From Paracoccaceae bacterium (lineage in GTDB: Bacteria > Pseudomonadota > Alphaproteobacteria > Rhodobacterales > Rhodobacteraceae): a stretch of DNA of 50,147 nt. Position 1 is the first letter of the stretch. Every line of letters starts with the position of its first letter. The translations under genes were made by a program, and so were the position numbers. The notes beneath the pieces are model-generated. The model saw nothing but the letters and a program-made list of their open reading frames with translations, was not told the origin of the DNA and did not search any database. Positions 23,283-33,113 of this stretch are shown here, piece by piece. The stretch spans positions 1 to 50,147 of the forward strand of contig NZVE01000039.1 in the NCBI GenBank assembly GCA_002697345.1, in the 5' to 3' direction.

Positions 23283-24290
23283 TCAGTCGAGTGCGACGTT
23301 CAGGGTGATTTTAATTTGGTCACCGTTGTTCTGAATGTTGTATGGACCATTCGTAAATCTCTCAGCATACATGATACTGGAGTAGAGAGTAGCGGTATTG
23401 AGACCAAGTACACCGTTAGATGTTGCAGTCAGAGAAGGTGTAGTTACAAACTCATCAGCGTTTGGCGAATCAAAGACCGTGTAAACATTGGACTCAAGAG
23501 TTGTGTTACCTGAACCAGCAGCAACGTAAAGGATATCTCCTCGCTGAAGACCGTGATTGACAATAGAAATCTTACCGAAACTAAAGGTAACTGATGGATC
23601 AGTTGCAACCTGAATGTTATCAATCAGTGGTTTGTCTAGATAGACAACTTGCAAGGCTCGGTCAAGACCAATAATTCTCGTACCAGTTTGGACACCTGCG
23701 TTACCAGCAACATATTGTCCCAAAGTTAAATCATTGATGGAGACCTGTGGGTCAACAACAAAGAATCTATTACCAACAACTCCAATACATGGATCAGTGT
23801 TGTTACCCTTGGTGACGGTTGTTCCGATACCCACACTAGCTGCGTGGTTAACACCCTGTACGGATACAGGCATGTTGTTTGCTCTGGTTACATAATAACC
23901 ATAGATATTACCAGCAGGTCCAGTAAAGGTGAAAGTCTGTTCGGGATAGGTTGCGGTTGTACCACTACCAACGTTCTTAATAACCCAGCGAGATCCATTT
24001 AGAAGCACACCGTACTGTGCGGTGTAGTCTTGGTCGATTCTATTATCGACGCAGACGGGGTAACCAGTATTTGCAGTAGTTCCGTAACCATTAACGTTTC
24101 CGTCAATATATGGTTCAAAATATGCAGTCTGGGAAGGAACATCACCCTCAGCAGGGGTGGTGTTACTCGTAAATAATTTAAGAACGAGATTTCTTGGTGA
24201 AGTATCCTCCAAGTCTGCAACAAAGTTATTCTGAGCAATCAGATAACGGAGAGACTCAATTTCACCAATATTGGGAACTAGTAATGCCAT
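23283..24290 (-). CDS. Virion structural protein, cyanophage type, unknown role
   Basis: A 335-residue protein opening MALLVPNIGEIESLRYLIAQ. It is rich in beta-strands and glycine, with turns such as FTFTGPAGNIYGYYVTRAN (around 125-145) and a C-terminus AERFTNGPYNIQNNGDQIKI. The opening is familiar from hypothetical structural proteins of T4-like cyanophages, but I cannot assign a T4 homologue. The start was moved to 24290: GAGGAG lies 9 bases before this ATG, and the three-residue longer frame would start at a TTG touching that site. It has its own late promoter, is followed by a strong terminator, and therefore forms a one-gene transcript. Likely a baseplate or fibre component. Confidence 0.65.
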   Translation of the reverse strand: MALLVPNIGEIESLRYLIAQNNFVADLEDTSPRNLVLKLFTSNTTPAEGDVPSQTAYFEPYIDGNVNGYGTTANTGYPVCVDNRIDQDYTAQYGVLLNGSRWVIKNVGSGTTATYPEQTFTFTGPAGNIYGYYVTRANNMPVSVQGVNHAASVGIGTTVTKGNNTDPCIGVVGNRFFVVDPQVSINDLTLGQYVAGNAGVQTGTRIIGLDRALQVVYLDKPLIDNIQVATDPSVTFSFGKISIVNHGLQRGDILYVAAGSGNTTLESNVYTVFDSPNADEFVTTPSLTATSNGVLGLNTATLYSSIMYAERFTNGPYNIQNNGDQIKITLNVALD

Positions 24291-24333
24291 CGAAAACAAC
24301 TCCTCGTAAGGGTTAGACTTTAAGAACTATACT

Positions 24334-24341
24334 TATTTATA
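24334..24341 (-). promoter_or_regulatory. Late promoter octamer (TATAAATA)
   Basis: TATAAATA followed by AGTATAG, 44 bases before the ATG at 24290 and overlapping the stop codon of the 225-residue gene. Confidence 0.72.
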
Positions 24342-25014
24342 ATTTTAATTTTAAAGAGATCAGCAACCTTCGCATGTTTGTTGAACTGACTACCGAAAAA
24401 TCTAATATATCACCAGCAACGATCGTCTTATCCCAATTATTTAGTACATCATCAATGTACTTGTTTTGAGATTGTAGTTGGACTAGTTGATTGTTAGTGA
24501 TTGTCGTAAATGTGGGAAAATCTTGAAAGTTAGATTTAGATACTTCCAAAACAATATCTCCTGTTTGATCACTCAATACTTTGATTGATTCGACCGTTCC
24601 AGAAACATCTACAGTTACTTTGCCTTTGCTTCCTGGGGAGATAACCTGAGATCCACTGTCAATAACAAAATTAACAGATCTTGTTAGATCAGCAGTAGTT
24701 GCAAGAGCAATGATGAATACATCATCACCAACGACTGGTGCAACTGAGAAAATAAGTTGATCACCAGCAATGGTGAAATCTTCTCCTGGTTCCATAACCA
24801 AATTGTTTTTACAAACAATCAGTTGTTGGTCATTTAATGGATTATATGTATCGCCACTACTACTTAATGCGAAAGTAACGCCAATACCATTGAACTGACC
24901 ATTAATGTCATCAATGATTAAATTGGTGTTTTGAGTTGACTTCGATGGAATTTCGTAGTCAACTCCAACTGAATATGATCCAGGACTATTTAAATTTACT
25001 AAGTAATCAGTCAT
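24337..25014 (-). CDS. Small virion structural protein, unknown function
   Basis: A 225-residue protein with two beta-rich parts. The first (about 30-115) contains GQFNGIGVTFALSSSGDTYN and VVGDDVFIIALATT. The second (about 125-225) contains SKGKVTVDVSGTVESIKVL, GDIVLEVSKSNFQDFP, and a final NNWDKTIVAGDILDFSVVSS, a beta-sandwich pattern seen near the ends of many phage fibre or baseplate proteins. No enzyme motif is visible. Its ATG overlaps the stop of the 110-residue gene by 4 bases, so the two are probably co-translated from the promoter at 25367. The exact role is unknown. Confidence 0.62.
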   Translation of the reverse strand: MTDYLVNLNSPGSYSVGVDYEIPSKSTQNTNLIIDDINGQFNGIGVTFALSSSGDTYNPLNDQQLIVCKNNLVMEPGEDFTIAGDQLIFSVAPVVGDDVFIIALATTADLTRSVNFVIDSGSQVISPGSKGKVTVDVSGTVESIKVLSDQTGDIVLEVSKSNFQDFPTFTTITNNQLVQLQSQNKYIDDVLNNWDKTIVAGDILDFSVVSSTNMRRLLISLKLKL

Positions 25015-25343
25015 GATACTCCAGGCAACACTAAAACATTTCCTGCGATAGGTCGAGTCTTATAATTGTTTGGGGAAATAAGTACCAGATCATACACGTA
25101 TCTTCCTCCCTCCAAAGTTCCAGTGGAAGTTACCGCAAGGGCTACTTTTACGACTCCATTGATTCTATTTGGGAAAGAAATAACAAAATTCGTGTATTTT
25201 GTCGCATCTGGGTGTTTTCTAATCTTTGCTAGAGCAGAGTACCCAGTCAAGTTTAATGGCGAATTATTCGCATTCTTAATAGTAAAGGTTGCTTCAAAAT
25301 CAACGTTTTGTTCAATGACTAAATTGACATTTCTAGCTGCCAT
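25011..25343 (-). CDS. Small structural protein with Ig-like/BppU-like pattern
   Basis: A 110-residue protein: MAARNVNLVIEQNVDFEATF, then LNLTGYSALAKIRKHPDATK and GTLEGGRYVYDLVLISPNNY. The order (strand, NLTGYxxxAxIRK, GxYxYDLxLxxPxxxxxxIxxGxVxV) resembles small immunoglobulin-like phage proteins of the baseplate upper-protein type, used to attach fibres or receptor-binding proteins. This is a fold-level impression without a named family match. It has its own late promoter, and its stop overlaps the next ATG by 4 bases. Confidence 0.6.
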   Translation of the reverse strand: MAARNVNLVIEQNVDFEATFTIKNANNSPLNLTGYSALAKIRKHPDATKYTNFVISFPNRINGVVKVALAVTSTGTLEGGRYVYDLVLISPNNYKTRPIAGNVLVLPGVS

Positions 25344-25365
25344 TACACAAAAAGGAAGATTTTAG

Positions 25366-25575
25366 TTATTTATCCAATTTTTCCAGAAGGAGTTTCATCA
25401 TGACCTTAAGTTCACTAACATCATTCTTTAATTCATCAATTTCCAATGATTTCTGAACCGCAATTTTCTTTTGTCTAATATACGATTCATATGCACCATC
25501 ATTGCAATTTATCACTGCTCCAGTGTCCATATCTCTATAGAGGGAATGACTACTTTCAACTTTTCTTTTATCCAT
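25366..25575 (-). CDS. Small coiled-coil protein, unknown function
   Basis: A 69-residue protein starting MDKRKVESSHSLYRDMDTGA. The N-terminal half has SHSLYRDMDTGAVINCNDGA. The C-terminal half (about 37-69: QKSLEIDELKNDVSELKVMM, then LLLEKL) is a heptad-patterned helix likely to form a coiled coil. The start at 25575 was chosen because the ATG overlaps the stop of the 2510-residue gene (TAATG). A 23-residue longer frame would overlap that gene by 70 bases and add unrelated residues. I recall similar short proteins downstream of this large gene in cyanophages but know no function. The late promoter of the next gene lies over its last codons. Confidence 0.7.
   Translation of the reverse strand: MDKRKVESSHSLYRDMDTGAVINCNDGAYESYIRQKKIAVQKSLEIDELKNDVSELKVMMKLLLEKLDK
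25367..25374 (-). promoter_or_regulatory. Late promoter octamer (GATAAATA)
   Basis: GATAAATA followed by ACTAAA, 24 bases before the ATG at 25343 and lying over the stop of the coiled-coil gene. Confidence 0.7.
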
Positions 25576-28500
25576 TAAATCGTAGCAATAACTCGTAGAT
25601 CTTTCAATCTTGGAACATAAGCAAAGTTGGTTCCAGACATGCAAATTTTAATTTGGAATGCACTAAACTGTGGGATATTTGCGATATTAAATTCATATGG
25701 ATTAAAATCTTCATATCCATCAGATGGGGGAACGAACTTGTCGGGTAACCCATCACTTTTGGTAGAATCGATAATCCCACCAGCAAGATCTAGATTATTA
25801 TATCCAGGGAACAACTGGAATAGTTGATCTCCTTGTGGTGCGTCAACACGGAATGATCTATAGAGAACTCTAATATCATTTGTTTGATGTCTATATGCAT
25901 CAAACATGACTTTCAGTCCATCCGCAGCCTTATCCAAGTTAATAACTTCAGTCAAGTAAATTGCAGCATTTGGATCATTATCAATAGAATTTACTCGTCT
26001 GTCAGTAGCATAATTAGTGACTTTACTATTAAGTCTATTCATAACTAAAATAGCACTTACTCTATCCAAATCAATTTGTGGAGCAACGAACTCGTCTTCC
26101 GTATTAAGAGTAATTTCTATTGCAAAAGATTTTCTTCCAGGATAATTCTCCAATCTAGTCAATTCATTTACCTTAGATGCGACGATTCTAGGTGTAGTAA
26201 ATTCATTGTCACCTTCCAAGGAAATAGTTTCAAATCCTTGATCGATATATGCTCCCAGGTTTCCATCTGGACTATCTCCACTAAATGTCCTACAAGATGC
26301 AGAAACACTGGTTCCATCTGGTTGCATGATAGTGAAGTTTGGTCGCATTATATTAAATGCAATGTTCTGGGTAGCTCTTGGAACATTACCAGAACCAGTA
26401 TTAGTACCTTGAGTAAGGTAAGATCCACCAGACTTAGTTTCTTTAAAGAATAATTCTGGCAATCCATTAGCATTTCCAGGACTTCTATCAACACCCCTAC
26501 TTGAGATACCAACTTTCAACCAATAAGAATCAACGTCAATGGGATACTTAGTCAAGTTTACCTGACCAAGACTATGTAAAGTATTGATTCTCCTTAATGA
26601 AATACCATTAAGTTCATACTTGAAAAGTAGATCATCTACAGAATAATTTCCAGCAGTAGTATTATCGATAGCTCTAGTAACACCAGTAACTGCACTTGTG
26701 GTTGTAGTAACACCCGTATATTTGATAATCTCATCACCCAATTTCAAATATCCAGGATTATTTGAGTCAACAGGAACATTCTCAAAACTAGTATAAACTC
26801 CCACACTAGTTACTGAGAGATTATCAGTTGAAGCAGAATCGTACTTGGCGGTGAGTTTCTCTGGTTTTACATCAGTTTCAATATTTGAAAGTGCAACCAC
26901 ATCCAATGGACTATACATTCCGTGACTACTGTGATTAATCCTGAATGACAACCCGTCACTTACATTTTCAACATACTGGATAGAAGTTGCAGAAAGAGTT
27001 GATGTAGATCCAGCACCTGTTGTAAAAACAACCGCAGAAGATGCATCAACACTTGGAACACCTTGAACTCTGTCAACAATTAGTGTATTGAAGGCACTAA
27101 TAATGCCCACTTCATTTTGAATCGAAAGTCTCAAATTAGCACCAAATCCACCAGTATTAGATGGATTTACTGATAATACATCACCAACAGCATATCCAGT
27201 ACCACCAGCAGAAACAGTAGCGGAAGTTACTGCATTAGATGCAATAACAAGGGTTGCTTTTGCGCCAGATCCACTTCCAGTCAGACTGATTAGGGGAACA
27301 TCAGTATATGTCGGAGTTCCATTTGCAAATCCACCACCCGCAGATGTTAGATCTAGAACACTTCCAATACCAACAGCACCAAGAACCGTGACAAGGTTTG
27401 CAGAGAAGTTTGCATTGTTTTCTTGACCAATGGTTGTACCAGGAAGAAGACCAGTAACTTCATTAGAAGTCAAACTCTTGCCAAGACCAATAATAGTATT
27501 TTTACCCAACATACTAAGCGGGTTATTACTCAATGTGACAATCTGTTTGTTGCCAATGTCTAGATCAGGATTATAGAATTTAACTGTACCACTAGTGGAA
27601 TTGAATTTGGCCTGGTAAAGATTGAATTTAAGATCTTCAAACTGACTTGGATCCCATGTAGCACCATTTTGTGACTTAAACAGTGATCCAAGAAGTGGTT
27701 GTTGAGAAACAATAATCTTTTCGGAATCTGAACTGTTGATTGTGGATACATCTTCTTCACCCATCCTTGAGATGAATACCGTATATTCATTGGATGCAGA
27801 AAGAAGAACCAAAGCAAATTGACTTTGGCCTTGGCAATATACAGGAGAATCGAAAGTAAATGTTGTTGGTTTGCTACCATCCTCAGAAGTAACAACTTGA
27901 GATGGGTCTAAAACAACTTCAGCAAAAGGTAAGATTGTTTGTGTAGGTAAACCTAGTTCAAGATCTCTGACCTGTAGTGTTACGGGCAGTGCAGAAGCGT
28001 CCTTTGATCTAAAGTAAATCTCACACTTGGTGAGAAAAACTCCGTTTTCATCTGGAACTTCAAACGACTGTGCAAGTGGGTCAACCCATCTTGTTTGTTT
28101 TTTCTTTCTATTTTTAAATTTAACTGTTGCTTTTAATCTAGTTCTACTTCTGGTTATGTTTTTGGATTGTGATGTGGGAACCCTTTCAACATTAGCATTA
28201 CGAATTCGTAGAGTAGTTTCCTGTGTATTATTAATTGTTCCAGTAGACATGAATGTTGCCTCTGCAGAACTATCAGTAAATCCAGAAATAGTCTGGTTAC
28301 TTGAACTAGATGTTAGTGTAAAGGTCTTTCTACCAGTAGAGAACGGAGTGTTTGATGGTAGAGTTGGATCAGGTATAAACAAAGATCCAATAACAACACC
28401 AGCTTTGTCAGTGACAAGTCTAATATCTTTAACTTTTGCAATAGCACCACTAGACTGACCAATTAATTTCATACCTTTACCTAGACATCCAAAGAATCCA

Positions 28501-31500
28501 GATACAGATTGAATTTCAAGAGCCGCAGTATCTATATTGAGTAATCCTGTAGTTGAAGAATATGATCCAGAAATACTATTTGCTACGTTGTATGGGTTGT
28601 TTTCATAAGTCTGACTTGGAGAATTATAAGCACCATACTTATGATTTTGTTGAGCCAATCTGAACTTAATACTCTTATTTGTAGAGTTAGTTCCATTACC
28701 AACGACAGTTTCCCCAACGGCAAAAGTCCCACTTTCCATTTCAATTTCAATGAGTTTTGGAACAATAAAGGCATTCATATCGATATTATCGAAGAATGCA
28801 TAAAGTCTAGTGTTGGGTTTCAGTCTTTTACAAACAAACTCAATATTTCGAGATCTCATCACAGCAGCAACATCGCTGGATACCACTCTATCTCCCAAAC
28901 TCTTCGAGTCGAATGTCTCTTCTACTTTATACTGTATACCGTCTCTAGATTTAATTCCAGTCTTGGTAGTAGTTATTTCCCGAATCTTGGTAATCTTCTG
29001 CTTCCATCTCTTAGTCGTGGTTACTTTAATACCTTTTCCAGGTATAAAACGTCCTCTTCTTTTTTTCTTCTTCATAGAGCCTTTGACTCTCTTTTTCTCC
29101 TTCAGGATAACAGGACCTTTCGTCCTAGTTTTTCCTGTCCAAGTAGTTTCCCAAGAACCCCACTGAACGGGAGATAGTCCAGTATTACTATCTGTCCCAC
29201 CAACCATTCCTTGGATGGCATCGTAACTACCTTCCATATCTACGGTCATACTAGGAATTTTCCTAGTATCAATCCAAGTATCTGTTGCTGGATTCAATTC
29301 CAAAACTCCAATCCAGTTCACAACATGGAATGGGTTTACATTTTCAATTCTAGTAGCAAACTTATTCTTAAGCCACTCAGAGTCGGTATAACTAAGAGTT
29401 ACAATATCACCTTTCTTGACAACATTTGCATCTCCAAGATCACTTACGAATCTATAGTCTGCATCTGGAGTTGCCGTTCCACTAGATGCAGCAATAACAG
29501 CTTCAGATCCCAATAAAAGATCTATCGATGTCGTATAGTGTTCTGGTCTTGCTTCTCCTTCTGCAGTATCAATACTGCATCTATATTGGGAATCCTCGAT
29601 GGCTCCACCACCTATTTTGGATCTAAAGTTATCAACAAAAAATCCAGATTTAAACTTATCAAGATTTGTAGTTGGATCTTTAATAGACAAACTAGAAGTT
29701 TCCGTCTCTAGGAGAGAAAGACTCGTATAGTACTCTACATTAGTAAGTCTGGCCTCAATATTGGCAATATCTACCATTTGATATCGCTTATGAGTAGCAA
29801 TTTGAACTGAAATATCATTAAGGTTATAGAGATATGGAGGCATCTCAATAGTAGCAATCTCTAGCGCATTATCCACACTATTTGGTACTTGTGGATTATA
29901 TGAAGGAACTCCTTCTGCTCTATTAAAAATTCCATCTTTTGTTAAGAAAATTTTATCAATTCTACCCAAATAATAATCATAACTTAAGTTGAGATTCTTA
30001 TTACTGGAAAATACATGAGTTGTAGACGATGTGAGTGGATTAAATTCTCTTGACTTATATTCAAAAGGAGATACTGTAGATGCAACAGAAACAGCTCTAG
30101 GTCTCAAATCAATTATGTCGGAGACTGGAATACTCCCAACATATGGAAGAGTATTACCATAAAGAGTGGCATCATAAGAATCTACCGAAACAAGATCTCC
30201 AGGATCGGAATTTTCAATAACAAAACTATCATAGACGATTGTCAATCTTTTAGTTGGAGCATTTGCAGAATTTACTCTAACAATAGAAGAAAAATCTAGA
30301 TAATCTTCATTTTGCCCAGGATCAAATTCAAAGTTATCTTTAATATCTCGGTCTCCAGAAACAAAAGATTGAACATTGGCAGTAATATTGGAGTCTTGGA
30401 AAATTACAGTTTCTCCACTTTGAAATATATTTTCATTTTCATAGATGAATGATGCTTCATTTGTTCCATTACTTTCTACAAAAATTGCAGATGCCCCAGA
30501 GGTTTCACCAACTATAGATTCCCCCTTAAGTGCATTAGTAACACTTGCATTCAAATCTGTTAAGATGATTTTTGGAAGTTGTGGATTACTATTTGAAGAT
30601 GATTCAAAAATAGCAACAACGCTCGCTACATCACAAATTCCTAGGGAAATTTTCTTATCTTGAACTCTAGTTCCATAAACATTGGAGAAAGTTAATCCAT
30701 CATTTGCACTGGAATTTCCTACTCCAGAAGTATTTGTTGATGAATTAATAATCTGAATAGTATTAGCTCTACTGAATACTTTGTTCTTAGCTTTAGGATT
30801 CTTTTTCTTCCATGTTACAGTAAGAGTAGCGGAACCACTTTCACTCAATTGCGAGAGAGTAACAGTCCTACCAGAAACTGTCAATTTCTGATCAGAAAGA
30901 GATTCAGTTGTACCACTAGAATCAAATGATACATTATAATCTTCCGAATCATAAGGTTCTAAAGTTAGATTTGAATCGGATTCCAAAGTAGCACTAAATG
31001 CACCACCAGAAACTGCAATGTAGTAGGTTTTCTTGAAGATAATCTCAGAATCATTGAGATTTACTGAAGAAACATTTGGTTCTGCAAGTTCCGCAAATAA
31101 GGACTGATTTCCACCATTAAGAATTTCCAAAGTAACTTTATTTACGTCACTTACCGTAATTTCGCTAGTTGGAAGAGCACCTTCGTTTACATTGGATACT
31201 GTAGTTGATGCTTTAACAATTATGCTTCTTGCGTTAGTGCCAATCTGCTCTACAACAGCATATGAAGGTGTTGAGGTAGCTGCTTTACTGTATGCGATTA
31301 CATCACCAGTAGAAATACCAGATACTGCACTAAAATTAGCATTAGGGGAGGTAATTGTAGATACACCAGCAGATACGTCAGTAATTGTATATTCACTTCC
31401 AGGTTCTGCAAACCTAATTTTATTAGTCAGTCTAGTATCAGCAGTAAATGCTACTCCATCAGCGCTTGCAATTTGACGGACTTCTTGAATACCGTAATCG

Positions 31501-33107
31501 TCAAAATCCTTAATAGTTCTATTGATTGTTGTTCCATTTAGAACAATTTCTTCATTTCGTTGAAATTCTCCATTAACCTGATACAGAATAAGTTCTGAAG
31601 TATTTGATGAAGCCGAATACACAAATCCAGATGCACCACTATTCTGACCCTCAATAAATGCAGGAACATTAATAGATGTATCAGCATTCAATTCCAAATA
31701 TGTAAAAGTTTGAACGTCATATAAAGATGTTCTAAAAGTAGTACCTTCATTTTGGTATGCAGCATCTCTCAATCTAAAATCATAGAGTCTTGCAACACCA
31801 ATATGAAGTCCGCTGGCAGTTCCTGGAGTTGCAGTTCTAGATGCATACAGATTTAGGAGTCCTTCTGTTCCAAGACCAACTGCAGGGGAACCATGAACGT
31901 TATTAACTTCAATAATCCTACCTACAGTAAAAGGTAAAGCTTCATTTTCAACAGATTCAGTTGTTCTTGGTTTGGGAATATCTAATGTAGTTGTGTTTAG
32001 AGTCTCAACTTCAAATCCGCGAACATACGCCTTTCCAGGTCCAATTGAGAGTGATACTATATCATCTGTAGGAATATTTCCTTGTTGGGTAGTTTGATTG
32101 TCGTAATACGCTCCATCATTACCAATTCTATTATTAAGTGTTTCTTTAATACTGACATCAAATGAATTGATATAATAATCTCCAGATTCATCATATGTTC
32201 TTCTGGCTAACTCATCCGTGATAAGATCATATGTAGTGGTATTACTAAACTTCCTAATATCTCCATTTTCGATCCTAAGCAATTCAATGAAATTTTCATC
32301 ATTAAAATCGGTTAGAGACTTTTTAATGAGAGTTGTAGAAATTTTTAGTCGATCTGCACCAGGAGCTGCAAAGTTTGAAAATCCTCTAGCATTATCATAT
32401 AAATCGTTATATTCTTCCGAAGCAGTTACAAGTTCTTCGGAAATGTTTAGACCAATTCTATAACTTGGTGCATCATTATATTGATCAAGAATTACAACAG
32501 AATCGGGTACATCTACAAAAAATCCACGAATGAAATATACACCATTGGCAAGTTTTGCAGCAGATCCTACGGCAGTAGAATTGGAGATAATTGCGGTAGC
32601 AAAACTAGTTCCCGTTCTAATACTAGAAAGGCTGTAATTAATATCTTCTTGAGCAATTAAATTTTCACCATCGGTAAAAGTTGTTCCCGAGAAGTCGTTT
32701 TCGCTAGCACCTTCATATTTGATGTATAAGGTATAATTGCCTTTTACCGACTGAGAATTAGAGATGTAATCTTCAATCTTCGCTTTAACGCCACTAGTTT
32801 CTCCCTTGATTCTCTTTCCTTTTAATGAATTCAAATACAAAGAAACTGGAAGTCCCAAGTGAGACTCATCAATCTGAACAGAAGTATACTCATCATCATA
32901 TGCAAGTTGTCCAGGGATAACTACAGATCCCTCCTTAAACATATGTTTACCAAACTTTTCAATTTGGTTCTGTAGAATTGACTGTAATGTGGTTAATTCT
33001 CTGGATTGAATAGGGAGTCCAGGCTTGAACAGAACCCTCTGATAATTATTAGACGCACTAAAGTCATCAAAATATGGAGATGAATTTAAGTTGGTATTCT
33101 GTGGCAT
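25575..33107 (-). CDS. Giant baseplate/tail-fibre protein with DUF4815-like N-terminus
   Basis: A 2510-residue protein immediately after gp8, where T4 has gp9 and gp10. The N-terminus (SSPYFDDFSASNNYQRVLFK, then GLPIQSRELTTLQSILQNQI) and PSYRIGLNISEELVTASEEY (about 210-230) match the DUF4815-like module of cyanophage tail proteins. Around 1325-1385 is a very basic stretch (KKKKRRGRF and flanks). Around 1670 comes RWVDPLAQSFEVPDENGVFL, another conserved cyanophage module. A GGxGYxxGDxLxxN unit occurs near 1970. The C-terminal 250 residues include CRTFSGDSPDG and YRSFRVDAPQGDQLFQLFPG. The gene starts 6 bases after gp8 and ends in TAATG with the coiled-coil gene. Likely a baseplate-anchored fibre; no enzyme activity seen. 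Confidence 0.72.
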   Translation of the reverse strand: MPQNTNLNSSPYFDDFSASNNYQRVLFKPGLPIQSRELTTLQSILQNQIEKFGKHMFKEGSVVIPGQLAYDDEYTSVQIDESHLGLPVSLYLNSLKGKRIKGETSGVKAKIEDYISNSQSVKGNYTLYIKYEGASENDFSGTTFTDGENLIAQEDINYSLSSIRTGTSFATAIISNSTAVGSAAKLANGVYFIRGFFVDVPDSVVILDQYNDAPSYRIGLNISEELVTASEEYNDLYDNARGFSNFAAPGADRLKISTTLIKKSLTDFNDENFIELLRIENGDIRKFSNTTTYDLITDELARRTYDESGDYYINSFDVSIKETLNNRIGNDGAYYDNQTTQQGNIPTDDIVSLSIGPGKAYVRGFEVETLNTTTLDIPKPRTTESVENEALPFTVGRIIEVNNVHGSPAVGLGTEGLLNLYASRTATPGTASGLHIGVARLYDFRLRDAAYQNEGTTFRTSLYDVQTFTYLELNADTSINVPAFIEGQNSGASGFVYSASSNTSELILYQVNGEFQRNEEIVLNGTTINRTIKDFDDYGIQEVRQIASADGVAFTADTRLTNKIRFAEPGSEYTITDVSAGVSTITSPNANFSAVSGISTGDVIAYSKAATSTPSYAVVEQIGTNARSIIVKASTTVSNVNEGALPTSEITVSDVNKVTLEILNGGNQSLFAELAEPNVSSVNLNDSEIIFKKTYYIAVSGGAFSATLESDSNLTLEPYDSEDYNVSFDSSGTTESLSDQKLTVSGRTVTLSQLSESGSATLTVTWKKKNPKAKNKVFSRANTIQIINSSTNTSGVGNSSANDGLTFSNVYGTRVQDKKISLGICDVASVVAIFESSSNSNPQLPKIILTDLNASVTNALKGESIVGETSGASAIFVESNGTNEASFIYENENIFQSGETVIFQDSNITANVQSFVSGDRDIKDNFEFDPGQNEDYLDFSSIVRVNSANAPTKRLTIVYDSFVIENSDPGDLVSVDSYDATLYGNTLPYVGSIPVSDIIDLRPRAVSVASTVSPFEYKSREFNPLTSSTTHVFSSNKNLNLSYDYYLGRIDKIFLTKDGIFNRAEGVPSYNPQVPNSVDNALEIATIEMPPYLYNLNDISVQIATHKRYQMVDIANIEARLTNVEYYTSLSLLETETSSLSIKDPTTNLDKFKSGFFVDNFRSKIGGGAIEDSQYRCSIDTAEGEARPEHYTTSIDLLLGSEAVIAASSGTATPDADYRFVSDLGDANVVKKGDIVTLSYTDSEWLKNKFATRIENVNPFHVVNWIGVLELNPATDTWIDTRKIPSMTVDMEGSYDAIQGMVGGTDSNTGLSPVQWGSWETTWTGKTRTKGPVILKEKKRVKGSMKKKKRRGRFIPGKGIKVTTTKRWKQKITKIREITTTKTGIKSRDGIQYKVEETFDSKSLGDRVVSSDVAAVMRSRNIEFVCKRLKPNTRLYAFFDNIDMNAFIVPKLIEIEMESGTFAVGETVVGNGTNSTNKSIKFRLAQQNHKYGAYNSPSQTYENNPYNVANSISGSYSSTTGLLNIDTAALEIQSVSGFFGCLGKGMKLIGQSSGAIAKVKDIRLVTDKAGVVIGSLFIPDPTLPSNTPFSTGRKTFTLTSSSSNQTISGFTDSSAEATFMSTGTINNTQETTLRIRNANVERVPTSQSKNITRSRTRLKATVKFKNRKKKQTRWVDPLAQSFEVPDENGVFLTKCEIYFRSKDASALPVTLQVRDLELGLPTQTILPFAEVVLDPSQVVTSEDGSKPTTFTFDSPVYCQGQSQFALVLLSASNEYTVFISRMGEEDVSTINSSDSEKIIVSQQPLLGSLFKSQNGATWDPSQFEDLKFNLYQAKFNSTSGTVKFYNPDLDIGNKQIVTLSNNPLSMLGKNTIIGLGKSLTSNEVTGLLPGTTIGQENNANFSANLVTVLGAVGIGSVLDLTSAGGGFANGTPTYTDVPLISLTGSGSGAKATLVIASNAVTSATVSAGGTGYAVGDVLSVNPSNTGGFGANLRLSIQNEVGIISAFNTLIVDRVQGVPSVDASSAVVFTTGAGSTSTLSATSIQYVENVSDGLSFRINHSSHGMYSPLDVVALSNIETDVKPEKLTAKYDSASTDNLSVTSVGVYTSFENVPVDSNNPGYLKLGDEIIKYTGVTTTTSAVTGVTRAIDNTTAGNYSVDDLLFKYELNGISLRRINTLHSLGQVNLTKYPIDVDSYWLKVGISSRGVDRSPGNANGLPELFFKETKSGGSYLTQGTNTGSGNVPRATQNIAFNIMRPNFTIMQPDGTSVSASCRTFSGDSPDGNLGAYIDQGFETISLEGDNEFTTPRIVASKVNELTRLENYPGRKSFAIEITLNTEDEFVAPQIDLDRVSAILVMNRLNSKVTNYATDRRVNSIDNDPNAAIYLTEVINLDKAADGLKVMFDAYRHQTNDIRVLYRSFRVDAPQGDQLFQLFPGYNNLDLAGGIIDSTKSDGLPDKFVPPSDGYEDFNPYEFNIANIPQFSAFQIKICMSGTNFAYVPRLKDLRVIATI

Positions 33108-33113
33108 TTTTCT

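Noticed and set aside
25576..25644. Longer start for the small coiled-coil gene (92 residues)
   Set aside because: It would overlap the 2510-residue gene by 70 bases and add unrelated cysteine-rich residues. The TAATG start fits the coupling seen elsewhere.
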